Assembly: GCA_963793415.1 (NCBI GenBank)
Contig: CAWCAC010000002.1
Coordinates: forward strand, 806,001-870,000
Direction: 5' to 3'
Length of the DNA stretch: 64,000 nt
From: CAXMST01 sp963793415
GTDB taxonomy: Bacteria > Actinomycetota > Thermoleophilia > Solirubrobacterales > 70-9
The notes beneath the pieces were generated by a model. That model was not told where the DNA came from. It ran no database searches and saw nothing but the letters and a program-made list of their open reading frames with translations. Position 1 is the first letter of the stretch. Each line of letters opens with the position of its first letter. Positions 34,341 to 42,263 of this stretch are shown here, piece by piece. A program made the translations under genes and the position numbers.

Positions 34341-35234
34341 TCAGGCCGGCTTGCGCCACCAGGCGCCCACCCAGTCGATGCGCTCGATCGGCGCCGTGAT
34401 GCCGTGCTCGGCGCGGTAGTCCTCGACCGCCTTGCGGCAGTTCTCCCAGCCGTAGTCGTCGACGATCAAAAAGCCGCCGGGGGCGAGCTGCGGGTAGAGG
34501 TTCGAGAGGCCATCCATCGTCGACTCATAGAGGTCGCCGTCGAGCCGGACCAGCGCCCACCGGCGGTCGCTGACGGTTGGAAGCGTGTCGCGGAACCAGC
34601 CCTTGAGGAACTCGACGCCGCCGTCGTTGACGCCGTACATCGCCAGGTTCCGCTGTACCTCCTCGAGCGAGACGGCAAGCTCGTCGGCGGTGTAGTTGAT
34701 GTCACCGGAATCGGCCGGGAAGCGCTCGGGATCCGGCTTCGGCAGCCCTTCGAACGAGTCCGCGGCGAACACGGTGCGGTCGTTGATTCCGTGGGCCTTG
34801 AGGATGCCGCGCATCATGATCACGGTGCCGCCGCGCCAGCAACCGGCCTCGATCAGATCTCCGGGCACCCGCTCGGCGATCACGCGCTCGACCAGCTCGC
34901 GCACGTTCCGGGTCCGCTTGCGGCCGATCATCGTCTGCGCGTACAGGGGCCAGTCACGGCCCTCGTTGCGGCGCTGCATGTCGTTGAGGCCGCCAAGGTC
35001 CGTGATGCCGGCCTTCTCGAACTCCTGCTCGAACGACTCCTTCACTTTCTCCGGCAGGTTGCGCTTGTCGGGCGGGTAGTACAGCGTGTGCGTCACCGCC
35101 CGCTCGAGCAGGTCGAGGTACATGCGGCGGGTGACCGAGGCGCGCCGCGCCGCCACGCGGGCCAGCGGGCCGCGCTTGGTGGCGGGGCCGAGCAGACGGC
35201 GGGCATGGGGCTCGATCGAGCTCTTCACGGACAC
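34341..35234 (-). CDS. TylF/macrocin-type O-methyltransferase
   Basis: The 297-residue SAM-dependent enzyme has the TylF/NovP layout: RRMYLDLLERAVTHTLYY, IGRKRTRNVRELVERVI, GDLIEAGCWRGGTVIMMRGI (SAM loop, near 134), VFAADSFEGLPKPDPE (acidic loop), DRRWALVRLDGDLYESTMDG (metal-binding Asp) and IVDDYGWENCRKAV. These enzymes methylate sugar hydroxyls in a metal-dependent way. It is first in the exporter operon, so it may cap or decorate the exported glycan. GTG 35234 is favoured because TACAAT (35242-35247, minus) is seven bases upstream. Confidence 0.9.
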   Translation of the reverse strand: MSVKSSIEPHARRLLGPATKRGPLARVAARRASVTRRMYLDLLERAVTHTLYYPPDKRNLPEKVKESFEQEFEKAGITDLGGLNDMQRRNEGRDWPLYAQTMIGRKRTRNVRELVERVIAERVPGDLIEAGCWRGGTVIMMRGILKAHGINDRTVFAADSFEGLPKPDPERFPADSGDINYTADELAVSLEEVQRNLAMYGVNDGGVEFLKGWFRDTLPTVSDRRWALVRLDGDLYESTMDGLSNLYPQLAPGGFLIVDDYGWENCRKAVEDYRAEHGITAPIERIDWVGAWWRKPA

Positions 35235-35241
35235 GGCGGCG

Positions 35242-35298
35242 ATTGTAAGGACACGACGCCCGCCCTCCCGGCGCCGCCGCGGAGCCCGGGTGTAATCT
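35242..35298. promoter_or_regulatory. Divergent promoters between exporter operon and membrane-protein gene
   Basis: TACAAT (35242-35247, minus strand) precedes the GTG at 35234 by seven bases, a leaderless arrangement. On the plus strand TGTAATCT (35291-35298) is a good extended -10 for the gene at 35344, giving a leader of about 38 bases. Confidence 0.5.
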
Positions 35299-35343
35299 CG
35301 GCCGCGCCTTCGGGGTGCGGGACCCGGGGCGCGGAGACACCCT

Positions 35344-37710
35344 ATGGCCAGCGCTGAGAGCACACGTACGGCGGGCGGGCCGGGGGACCCGGCGCCGGAT
35401 CGCCCCGCGGCGGCGACGGCGCCACTCGCTGCGACGATCGCGCTCAGCAGCACGCTCGCGATCGCGCTGTTCATGTTGATCGCGCCGATCGTGCGCGGGA
35501 TCGTCCCGGTCACGACCCTGCCTGAGCCGCTTCCGGACCACCATCAGGACGCTGAGACGCTGCTGTTCGTGCTCGCCTTCGCGGTCCTGCTGCCGTTCGG
35601 CGTCTGGGCCGGCTCCCGGGTCGGCGACCGGATCGCGACCAGTGCCAACGCCGGTGCGGCGTCGGCGTTGACAGCGCTGCTCACGGGGCTGTTGGCGCTC
35701 GTCCTGATCGCAGCCCGTCTCTCTTCTGAGGTCGTGCTCAGCGCCGGCTCAGCGGCCTGGCTCCTGCTCGCCGTCGCCGTGCTCTCGCGTGCGGCCGGGC
35801 CGCGGCGCTGGGAGAGTGCCGCGCGCCTCGCCCCGCATGCCGCGTCGCTGTGGATCGCCGCCGCGGCGCTGACGGCCGCCACCGCACTCGCCTTCACGAC
35901 GATCGATTCGATCTCCTGGCCGCTCTTGATCATGGCCGGCCTCTTGATCGGGGCCTTCGTCGCGGCGCTCGATCGGGTCACGTTGCCGCGCGCCAGGCGC
36001 CCACTCGGGACCGTCGCCGACATCGCGATCGTCGTCCTCTTGCTTCTCGCGGTCCCGAGCCTGGCGATCTTCGCGGGCGGCGGCGACACCGCCGACGCGG
36101 TCCAGAACACGATCATCCAGTTCCACCAGAACTTCTTCCTCGGTCCCGCGAACCAGATCCTCGCCGGGGACGCGATGCTGGTCGACACGCTCTCCCAGTA
36201 CGGGGTCGGCTCGATCTACTTCCTCGCCGGGACGTTCACGTTGATCCCGATCGGCAACGAGACCCTGGGCCTGGTCGAAGGTGTGCTCTCCGCGCTGATG
36301 TTCGCCGGCGCCTGGGCAGTGATGCGAATCGCCGGCGTATCGAGGCTGCTCGCGGCCGGCGCGATGCTCGTCGCCGTGATCGCACTCGTCTACGGGCTCC
36401 AGTATCCGATCGGCGGCCTGCTCCAGCACGGCGCGATCCGGTTCGGGCTGCCGATCGGTGTCGTCATCGGTGCCGTCGCCGAGTCCCGCTGGCCCGGCGC
36501 CGCAACCCCGGCGCGACTGCTGCAGCTGCTGACCGTCGGCATCGCCTCGGTCTGGGCCCTGGAGGCGTTCGCCTACACGGCGTTGACCATGCTCGCCGTG
36601 GTCGCGACGACCGTTTCCATGGCCCCCGCCGGCTCACGCCGCCGCGAGCTCATGCGCTGGGCCTGGCAGCTGCTCGCCGCCTGTTTGGCCGTGCACCTGC
36701 TGCTCGCTGCGGCGACGCTGATCGCCACTGGCGAGCTGCCCGACTGGGGCTGGTATCTGAACACGCTGCGCGAGTTCCTCTTCGGTCAGATCGGCGACCT
36801 CACCTACGACTTCTCGCCCTGGTCGCCCGCGCTCGCGGTCGGCGCCCTCTACCTGGTTTCCGCGAGCGCGCTGAGCCTGCTGATGTGGCGACGCCCCGAC
36901 GTCGTCGCGAGGCAGCGCACGATGCTGATCGCGATTGCGGCGATGACCGCCTTCGGGATCGCCCTCTTCACCTACATCGTCAACCGCTCCGCCGATCACA
37001 TCGTCCCCTATGTGTGCCTGCCGGCGGTGACCCTGGGCGCGCTGTGGATCACGCTGCTCGAGCGGCCGGTGCTGGCGGTGCCGGCCGCCGGCAGACGCGC
37101 CGCCTGGGCGCTCGGGCTTGCCGTCTCGGCCCTGCTCATCGCCGTCTCCGCCTCTTCGCTCGACACCCGCTTCCACGAGTCGGCCCTCGCCTACGCGAGG
37201 CCGGGAGGCGCCTCGTTCACGGACGCGCTCGACCGCGTCTGGAACCCGCCGCCGGTCCGGCCCGCGGCGGTCGAGGGCGAGCAGTTGCTCGAGACCTACA
37301 TGCCGGGCGAGGACCGCAGCTCGGTGCTGACGGGCGCCGACCTCAGCGTCGAGATCCTGCTGCGCTCCGAGCGCGGCAGCGCTGTGCCCCTCGGGGATCC
37401 GTGGGAGGACAGCTTCGTGCCCGAAGATCACCTCGTGCCGCTCGGCGACTACGTCGCCGGCCTCGAGGCGGGCGACCGGATCCTTATCGACGAGCCGGCT
37501 CGCGAGGCGTTCGACATCTACAGGGCCGAGCCCGACCGCGACCCGATCGAGAATCCAGCCGGGGCCGTCAGCCTCGTCCCGACCGGTCTCGCCAAGCTGC
37601 AGGAGTGGACCCTGCGTGAGATCGGCAGGACCTACGACCTGAAGACGGTGGCGACCTCGCCAAGCGGGCTCGAAGTAGTGGAGTTGGTTCCCCGCGAACC
37701 GAGTGGATAA
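35344..37710 (+). CDS. Large polytopic membrane protein of the glycan region
   Basis: A 788-residue protein with about 13 or more hydrophobic segments between residues 25 and 610, followed by an extracytoplasmic C-terminal domain of about 180 residues (FHESALAYARPGGASFTDAL near 615 onward). It has a conserved-looking acidic loop after the early helices (LPEPLPDHHQDAETLLF) and QNTIIQFHQNFFLGPANQIL near 257. The architecture recalls GT-C glycosyltransferases or oligosaccharide polymerases, but I see no decisive motif. A GGAG at 35330 is a possible ribosome site. It converges with the GT2 gene at 37,715, four bases away. Confidence 0.68.
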   Translation: MASAESTRTAGGPGDPAPDRPAAATAPLAATIALSSTLAIALFMLIAPIVRGIVPVTTLPEPLPDHHQDAETLLFVLAFAVLLPFGVWAGSRVGDRIATSANAGAASALTALLTGLLALVLIAARLSSEVVLSAGSAAWLLLAVAVLSRAAGPRRWESAARLAPHAASLWIAAAALTAATALAFTTIDSISWPLLIMAGLLIGAFVAALDRVTLPRARRPLGTVADIAIVVLLLLAVPSLAIFAGGGDTADAVQNTIIQFHQNFFLGPANQILAGDAMLVDTLSQYGVGSIYFLAGTFTLIPIGNETLGLVEGVLSALMFAGAWAVMRIAGVSRLLAAGAMLVAVIALVYGLQYPIGGLLQHGAIRFGLPIGVVIGAVAESRWPGAATPARLLQLLTVGIASVWALEAFAYTALTMLAVVATTVSMAPAGSRRRELMRWAWQLLAACLAVHLLLAAATLIATGELPDWGWYLNTLREFLFGQIGDLTYDFSPWSPALAVGALYLVSASALSLLMWRRPDVVARQRTMLIAIAAMTAFGIALFTYIVNRSADHIVPYVCLPAVTLGALWITLLERPVLAVPAAGRRAAWALGLAVSALLIAVSASSLDTRFHESALAYARPGGASFTDALDRVWNPPPVRPAAVEGEQLLETYMPGEDRSSVLTGADLSVEILLRSERGSAVPLGDPWEDSFVPEDHLVPLGDYVAGLEAGDRILIDEPAREAFDIYRAEPDRDPIENPAGAVSLVPTGLAKLQEWTLREIGRTYDLKTVATSPSGLEVVELVPREPSG

Positions 37711-37714
37711 GCCG

Positions 37715-38506
37715 TCAAGGCTTGTATTTTCTCGATGGCCAGATCCCCGCTCGGTGCAGGATCAGTCGGAAGCCGGACCACAGCGTCTTGATCCCATAGA
37801 CGACGCCGGTCTTGAAGCCGACCGAGGACATCTCGTCGAAGTAGCGGCACTTGGCCGGCACCTCCTCGATCCGGAAGCCGAAGTGGGAGGCCTGGTAGAG
37901 GACCTCGGCATCGAAGGAGAAGTCGAGCGAGTTGCGCAGGAACGGAATCGTCAGCAGCAGGTCGCGGGAGTAGGCGCGGTAGCCGGTGTGCGCCTCGGTC
38001 AGGTGTGTGCCCATGATCCGGTTCTGGACCGTGGTCAGGAAACGGTTCGCGACCCACTTCCAGCGCGGCATGCCGGCGGCGATCGCGGCGCCCGGCACCG
38101 CCAGCCGCGAGCCGAGCACGAGGTCGGCCCTGCCCTCGGCGATCGGCCTGACCATGTCAGGAATCAGTCCCGGCTCGTACTGGCCGTCGGGATGCAGCAT
38201 CACGACGACGTCGGCGCCCTGGTGCAGAGCGTTCATGTAACAGGTCTTCTGGTTGCCTCCGTAGCCGACCTGGTGCGGGTGCCAGAGCACTTCCAGCGGC
38301 AGCTCGCGGGCGAGCTCGACGGTTTCGTCGGTCGAGGAGTCGTCGACGAGGATGATCTCGGCGACCTCGTCGAGCGGGATCTCCGAGACCGTCTCCTTGA
38401 GGGTGGCGGCAGCCTGGCGCGCCGGCATCACGACGATCACCTTCGGGGTGACGGCGCCGTCGTCGACGACCTTCCCAGTGGTCGTCTCTGCGTCTGTCTC
38501 AGACAA
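37715..38506 (-). CDS. GT2-family glycosyltransferase, dolichol-phosphate-mannose-synthase-like
   Basis: The 263-residue protein has VIVVMPARQAAATLKETVSE, IILVDDSSTDETVELARELP (nucleotide binding), VVMLHPDGQYEPGLIPDMV (DXD-like metal site) and GYRAYSRDLLLTIPFLRNSL. It ends with a basic/aromatic segment and lacks C-terminal membrane helices. It probably transfers a sugar to a polyprenyl carrier. The start is placed at TTG 38506, with GGAGG six bases upstream; it overlaps the methyltransferase stop by eight bases, which argues for translational coupling. A GTG at 38536 is possible but has no ribosome site. Confidence 0.88.
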   Translation of the reverse strand: MSETDAETTTGKVVDDGAVTPKVIVVMPARQAAATLKETVSEIPLDEVAEIILVDDSSTDETVELARELPLEVLWHPHQVGYGGNQKTCYMNALHQGADVVVMLHPDGQYEPGLIPDMVRPIAEGRADLVLGSRLAVPGAAIAAGMPRWKWVANRFLTTVQNRIMGTHLTEAHTGYRAYSRDLLLTIPFLRNSLDFSFDAEVLYQASHFGFRIEEVPAKCRYFDEMSSVGFKTGVVYGIKTLWSGFRLILHRAGIWPSRKYKP

Positions 38507-39434
38507 GTCTTGCCTCCATGTAGATCGTTCCTCCACGCCTCATGATGATCTCGATCGCCGCTCCGAGGGTTGCGAGGGGCAGCAGCACGACCGCGGCCCC
38601 GATCGCGAGCCAGCGCATTGGCGGCGACTGGGGCGCCGAGCGCGCCTTCGTCCGGCGCAGCGCCTGATACAGGTTCGGATGCCCGGGCAGCAGGCCGACG
38701 AGGCCGTGCAGCCAACCGATCACGATCTGGCCGCCGCGAACGTGGGAGACGCGCTCGACCCGGAGCCCACGGATCGTCAGGCCTTCGGCCAGCGACTTGG
38801 CCGAGAAGTGGCCGAGGTGGCGAGGCAGGTCGAGGTGGAGCCAGTCGTCGCCGAAGATCTCGGCCTGCAGACTGCCGGTGTTGGGGACGGCGACGGCGAC
38901 GACACCGCCGGGCTTGAGCAGGCGTGCCGCCTGCGTCATCGCGTCGCCGGGGTCGGGCAGGTGCTCGAGCGAGTGCCAGAAGATCACGGCCGCCCACTCG
39001 TCGGCGCCGTCGATCTCCGCGAGCGGCTCGTCGCGGAAGTCCGGCCGCAGCGGGTTCCGCTCTAGCCCGACCGTCTCACGGCCGCGGGCCTGCAGCGCGT
39101 CGACCAGGGTGCCGTCGCCGGCGCCGACGTCGAGCACCGGTCCGGGCGGTGCGATTTCGTCGATGCGCGCGGCGAGCAGACCGCGGGTGCGACCGAGGAT
39201 CGCATCGCCGGCGAACGAGAAGCGGCGCTCGCCATCGGGCCGGTACCAGTCGCCGTAGGCCTCCGCGAGCTCCTCGGGGCTCGGCCGGGGGTCGGTCGTC
39301 GCGGCACCGCAGGCGCCGCAGAACGTGAGCCGGCCCCGATGGGTCGCACGACCGTCGAACGGCTGCTCACACCAGATGCACGCCGGCGCTGAGGCTGCCG
39401 TGCTCTCGCTGGTCAGGTCTTCGGAAGGGTGCAT
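38499..39434 (-). CDS. SAM-dependent methyltransferase with N-terminal zinc-ribbon-like Cys pairs
   Basis: A 311-residue protein. The N-terminus has CIWCEQPF and FCGACGAATTDPRP, two CxxC pairs like those of sugar C-methyltransferases and related enzymes. The SAM domain shows VLDVGAGDGTLVDAL near 97, IFWHSLEHLPDPGDAM and LLKPGGVVAVAVPN. A hydrophobic segment near the C-terminus (AIGAAVVLLPLATLGAAI) may bind the membrane. The ATG at 39434 overlaps the upstream methyltransferase gene by 22 bases. The role is probably glycan or glycolipid methylation. Confidence 0.85.
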   Translation of the reverse strand: MHPSEDLTSESTAASAPACIWCEQPFDGRATHRGRLTFCGACGAATTDPRPSPEELAEAYGDWYRPDGERRFSFAGDAILGRTRGLLAARIDEIAPPGPVLDVGAGDGTLVDALQARGRETVGLERNPLRPDFRDEPLAEIDGADEWAAVIFWHSLEHLPDPGDAMTQAARLLKPGGVVAVAVPNTGSLQAEIFGDDWLHLDLPRHLGHFSAKSLAEGLTIRGLRVERVSHVRGGQIVIGWLHGLVGLLPGHPNLYQALRRTKARSAPQSPPMRWLAIGAAVVLLPLATLGAAIEIIMRRGGTIYMEARLV

Positions 39435-40174
39435 ACCGCGCACACGTCGAGGGCCGCGGCGAGATCGGTCTCGCGCAGCTCGAAGTCGCCGGGCTCGATC
39501 TCCGCGGCCTTCGGGTCCGGGTTGCCGCGGGCGCGCTCGAGCATCGTGTCGTAGAGCCACTGCTTGACCCGAAGCGGGACGAAACGGCGCAGCTTCGCCG
39601 GGTCCTTCGCGAGCAGCCGATCGAGCTTCGCCCGCTCCTCGTTGAAGATCGTCATGTAGCGGGGCGAGCCGAACATGCCGAGCGAGCGGACGTCGCCGAA
39701 CTGCTCGCTGCAGAGCCCGGCGAGCTCCTCGAAGTCGAACTCGCGGAAGTGGTACGGATCGATGATCTCGTCGGGGCGACCGAGCGTCAGCCGGTTCGGG
39801 GTCACGAACATGGCGACGCCGTCGCCGCGTAACACCCGCGCGACCTCGGCGACGACGCGCTCGGGATCGGGCACGTGCTCGAGCGACTGGACTGAGAGCA
39901 CCGAGGCGAACTCACCGTCCGCGAACGGGAGCTCCCGCATGTCGGCGACGATCGTCTCCCGCTCCTGCCCCTCGAGTGCCTCGGCCGAGATGTCGACGCC
40001 GATCGTCTCGCGCGGCGCCAGCAGGTGGTAGCTGTGCCCGATCCCGCAGCCGAGGTCGAGCAGCTTCCCGGCCGGCAGGAAGCCGTCGGCGAGCGCGTAG
40101 GCGGCGACGTGCCGCTGCCAGGTCGGGTTGAACCCGCCCTCGGCGGTCATCACCCGTTCGCCGGTCAGCTTCAC
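39413..40174 (-). CDS. Class I SAM-dependent methyltransferase
   Basis: The 253-residue enzyme starts MKLTGERVMTAEGGFNPTW, typical of methyltransferases in O-antigen and other glycan loci. The SAM-binding motif is KLLDLGCGIGHSYHLL near 37, then IGVDISAEAL, and SVQSLEHVPDPERVVAEVAR for the acceptor loop. It is first in a three-gene unit (methyltransferase, methyltransferase, GT2) with overlaps of 22 and 8 bases, divergent from the gene at 40,285. Confidence 0.87.
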   Translation of the reverse strand: MKLTGERVMTAEGGFNPTWQRHVAAYALADGFLPAGKLLDLGCGIGHSYHLLAPRETIGVDISAEALEGQERETIVADMRELPFADGEFASVLSVQSLEHVPDPERVVAEVARVLRGDGVAMFVTPNRLTLGRPDEIIDPYHFREFDFEELAGLCSEQFGDVRSLGMFGSPRYMTIFNEERAKLDRLLAKDPAKLRRFVPLRVKQWLYDTMLERARGNPDPKAAEIEPGDFELRETDLAAALDVCAVCTLPKT

Positions 40175-40284
40175 GAGCGACGCCCGGGTCGGTGGTCTGG
40201 GAAGGGATGCAAGGCGCTGAATGCTTGCACGAGTGATCGAGACAGGGCGGTCCGTGGCGGCTTCCCTGTGCCAAACTCCGGCCC

Positions 40285-41505
40285 GTGAGCAACTCCGATA
40301 CTTCCCCCCGGATCGAGATCCCTCCGGGGGTCACGCCAGAGCGCGTCGAACAGGCCTCACGGGAGTTCGCGACCGTCTTCCACGACCTCAAGGATCAGAC
40401 TTTCGCGACCACTACCTGGCTTGGCGTCCCCTTGGTCAAGACCCCTATGGACATGGTCGTTCTGCAACAGATCATCGCCGAGACCAAGCCCGAGCTGATC
40501 GTCGAGACCGGCGTCTACGTCGGCGGCAGCGCGATGCTGTACGCGACGATCCAGGAGATGATGGGCATCGACGGCAAGGTGATCGCAGTCGATGTCGATC
40601 TGTCCTTCGTCCACGACAAGGTGCGGGAGCACCCGCGGATCGAGTTGCTCGAGGGCAGCTCGGTCGACCCCGGGATCGTCTCCCACATCCGCGCAGCCGC
40701 CAAGGGCAAGCGGACGATGGTCGACCTCGATTCCGACCATCGCGCCCACCACGTGCTCGAGGAGCTGCGCACGTACGCCGACCTGGTCAGCCCCAACTGC
40801 TACCTCGTCGTCGAGGACAGCTGGTTCGGCGGCCGCCCGGTCCGCGAGGACGCGATTCCCGGCCCGAGCGAGGCGCTCGACGCCTGGCTCGCCGACGAGC
40901 AGCCGTTCGAGACCGACCGCTGGCGTGAGCGCTATGGCTTGACCCAGAATCCACGCGGCTACATGCGGCGGATCCCCGACGACGGCGCACCGCCGATCGG
41001 CCGCCCGCGCCCCGACAACTTCCTGATCGGCAACTTCGAGCTCGCCGGCACCGAGGCGGCGATCACCTCGGGCCCGATCGACACCGAGACGATCGCCGCC
41101 GAGCTCGAAGCCGCAGCGGGCGAGCCCGACCGCGAGGTCGAGGCGCTCCGCAAGACGGTCGGCAACCTCGCGCGTGGCACCCGCCAGACGGCGGTCGAGT
41201 CCGAGATGGACCAGCGCCGGGCCGAGATCACGACCGAGAACCTGCTGCGCGAGATCAACACCCAGCGCGAGCTGCTCGAGGAGCGCAACCACCAGCTGGC
41301 GCTCACCCGTGCCAGCCTGCGCCGGGTCAGCGAGTCGCTGCCCTACCGGGCCTGGATGAAGGTCCGGCGCCTGCCGGGTATCCGCCAGTTCGCCGAGCGC
41401 CGCACGCTGCACCGCGAGAACGCCTCGCAGGGCAAGCGGGAGCACCGTGACAAGGTGCGGGCGGAGCGCTCGGAGCGCTTCGTCAACCACCATCGCGGAC
41501 AGTGA
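40285..41505 (+). CDS. CmcI-like methyltransferase with C-terminal coiled coil
   Basis: The 406-residue protein has the cephalosporin-hydroxylase/CmcI-type domain: TTTWLGVPLVKTPMDMVVLQ, LIVETGVYVGGSAMLYATIQ, KVIAVDVDLSF and VDLDSDHRAHHVLEELRTYA. Despite the family name these are rhamnosyl O-methyltransferase-like SAM enzymes. An extra 150-residue tail contains a heptad-like segment (NLLREINTQRELLEERNHQL near 315) and a basic end, perhaps for oligomerisation or membrane contact. The GTG start follows a weak CAAACT hexamer by seven bases. The next gene overlaps its stop. Confidence 0.82.
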   Translation: MSNSDTSPRIEIPPGVTPERVEQASREFATVFHDLKDQTFATTTWLGVPLVKTPMDMVVLQQIIAETKPELIVETGVYVGGSAMLYATIQEMMGIDGKVIAVDVDLSFVHDKVREHPRIELLEGSSVDPGIVSHIRAAAKGKRTMVDLDSDHRAHHVLEELRTYADLVSPNCYLVVEDSWFGGRPVREDAIPGPSEALDAWLADEQPFETDRWRERYGLTQNPRGYMRRIPDDGAPPIGRPRPDNFLIGNFELAGTEAAITSGPIDTETIAAELEAAAGEPDREVEALRKTVGNLARGTRQTAVESEMDQRRAEITTENLLREINTQRELLEERNHQLALTRASLRRVSESLPYRAWMKVRRLPGIRQFAERRTLHRENASQGKREHRDKVRAERSERFVNHHRGQ

Positions 41506-42263
41506 TCGCGTTCGGCGCGGCGATCGCCGACGAGGACAAGTGGGAGCGCTACGCGCTCAAGGGCATTCATCGCGCGCTCGGTGATGATCCGCGTCTGATC
41601 ACCCGTCGCGGTGTGACGAGCATCTTCGGCGCCTACAACGAGATCATGGAGGAGGCCGCCGCCGATCCGCGGATCGAGTGCCTCGTCCTGATCCACGAGG
41701 ACACCGAGATCCGCGACGATCGCTTCGAGGAGAAGTTGCGCTGGGGGCTGAACGATCCCGATGTCGCGATCGTCGGCACGATCGGCGCGGTCGGCGTCCA
41801 GGGCATCGACTGGTGGCATCACGACTACGGGATCGGCTCCTCGATCCTCGAGCCGATCGACCCGGCGATCCTCTACGAGACGCCGCTGCTGGAGGGCTCG
41901 GAGCTCTCGGGTGCCGGCGGCTTCGGCGACGTCGACATGGTCGACGGCTACCTGATGGGGATGTCGCGCTGGGCGATCAAGAACCTGCGCTTCGACGAGA
42001 CCGAGGTCGGCCCCGGATTCCACGGCTACGACGCCGACATCTGCTTCCAGGCCCGCGAGCGGGGCAAGCGCGTCTTCGTCGCCGAGCTCTCGGTCGCCCA
42101 CCATCGCAACAGCGTCTCACCGACGCCGTACCGCGAGGACTGGTTGCGGGCGCAGATCGCTTTCCGCCGCAAGTGGGAGCGCCGCGGCATGCTGAAGCCG
42201 CCGAAGCTGCGCTTCCCCCCGTACGTGAAGACCAAGCAGGAAAAGGAAGAGGAAGACGCCTAG
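41502..42263 (+). CDS. StrF-like GT2-type glycosyltransferase
   Basis: The 253-residue protein begins MIAFGAAIADEDKWERYALK and has SIFGAYNEIMEEAAADPRIE, CLVLIHEDTEIRDDRFEEKL (metal-site-like acidic pair), VDMVDGYLMGMSRWAI and GFHGYDADICFQARERG KRV around 168-187. This is the pattern of GT-A enzymes related to streptomycin StrF and various glycan transferases. Its GTG overlaps the upstream stop by four bases. The stop shares a CTAG (42260-42263) with the convergent gene. The acceptor is unknown. Confidence 0.82.
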   Translation: MIAFGAAIADEDKWERYALKGIHRALGDDPRLITRRGVTSIFGAYNEIMEEAAADPRIECLVLIHEDTEIRDDRFEEKLRWGLNDPDVAIVGTIGAVGVQGIDWWHHDYGIGSSILEPIDPAILYETPLLEGSELSGAGGFGDVDMVDGYLMGMSRWAIKNLRFDETEVGPGFHGYDADICFQARERGKRVFVAELSVAHHRNSVSPTPYREDWLRAQIAFRRKWERRGMLKPPKLRFPPYVKTKQEKEEEDA

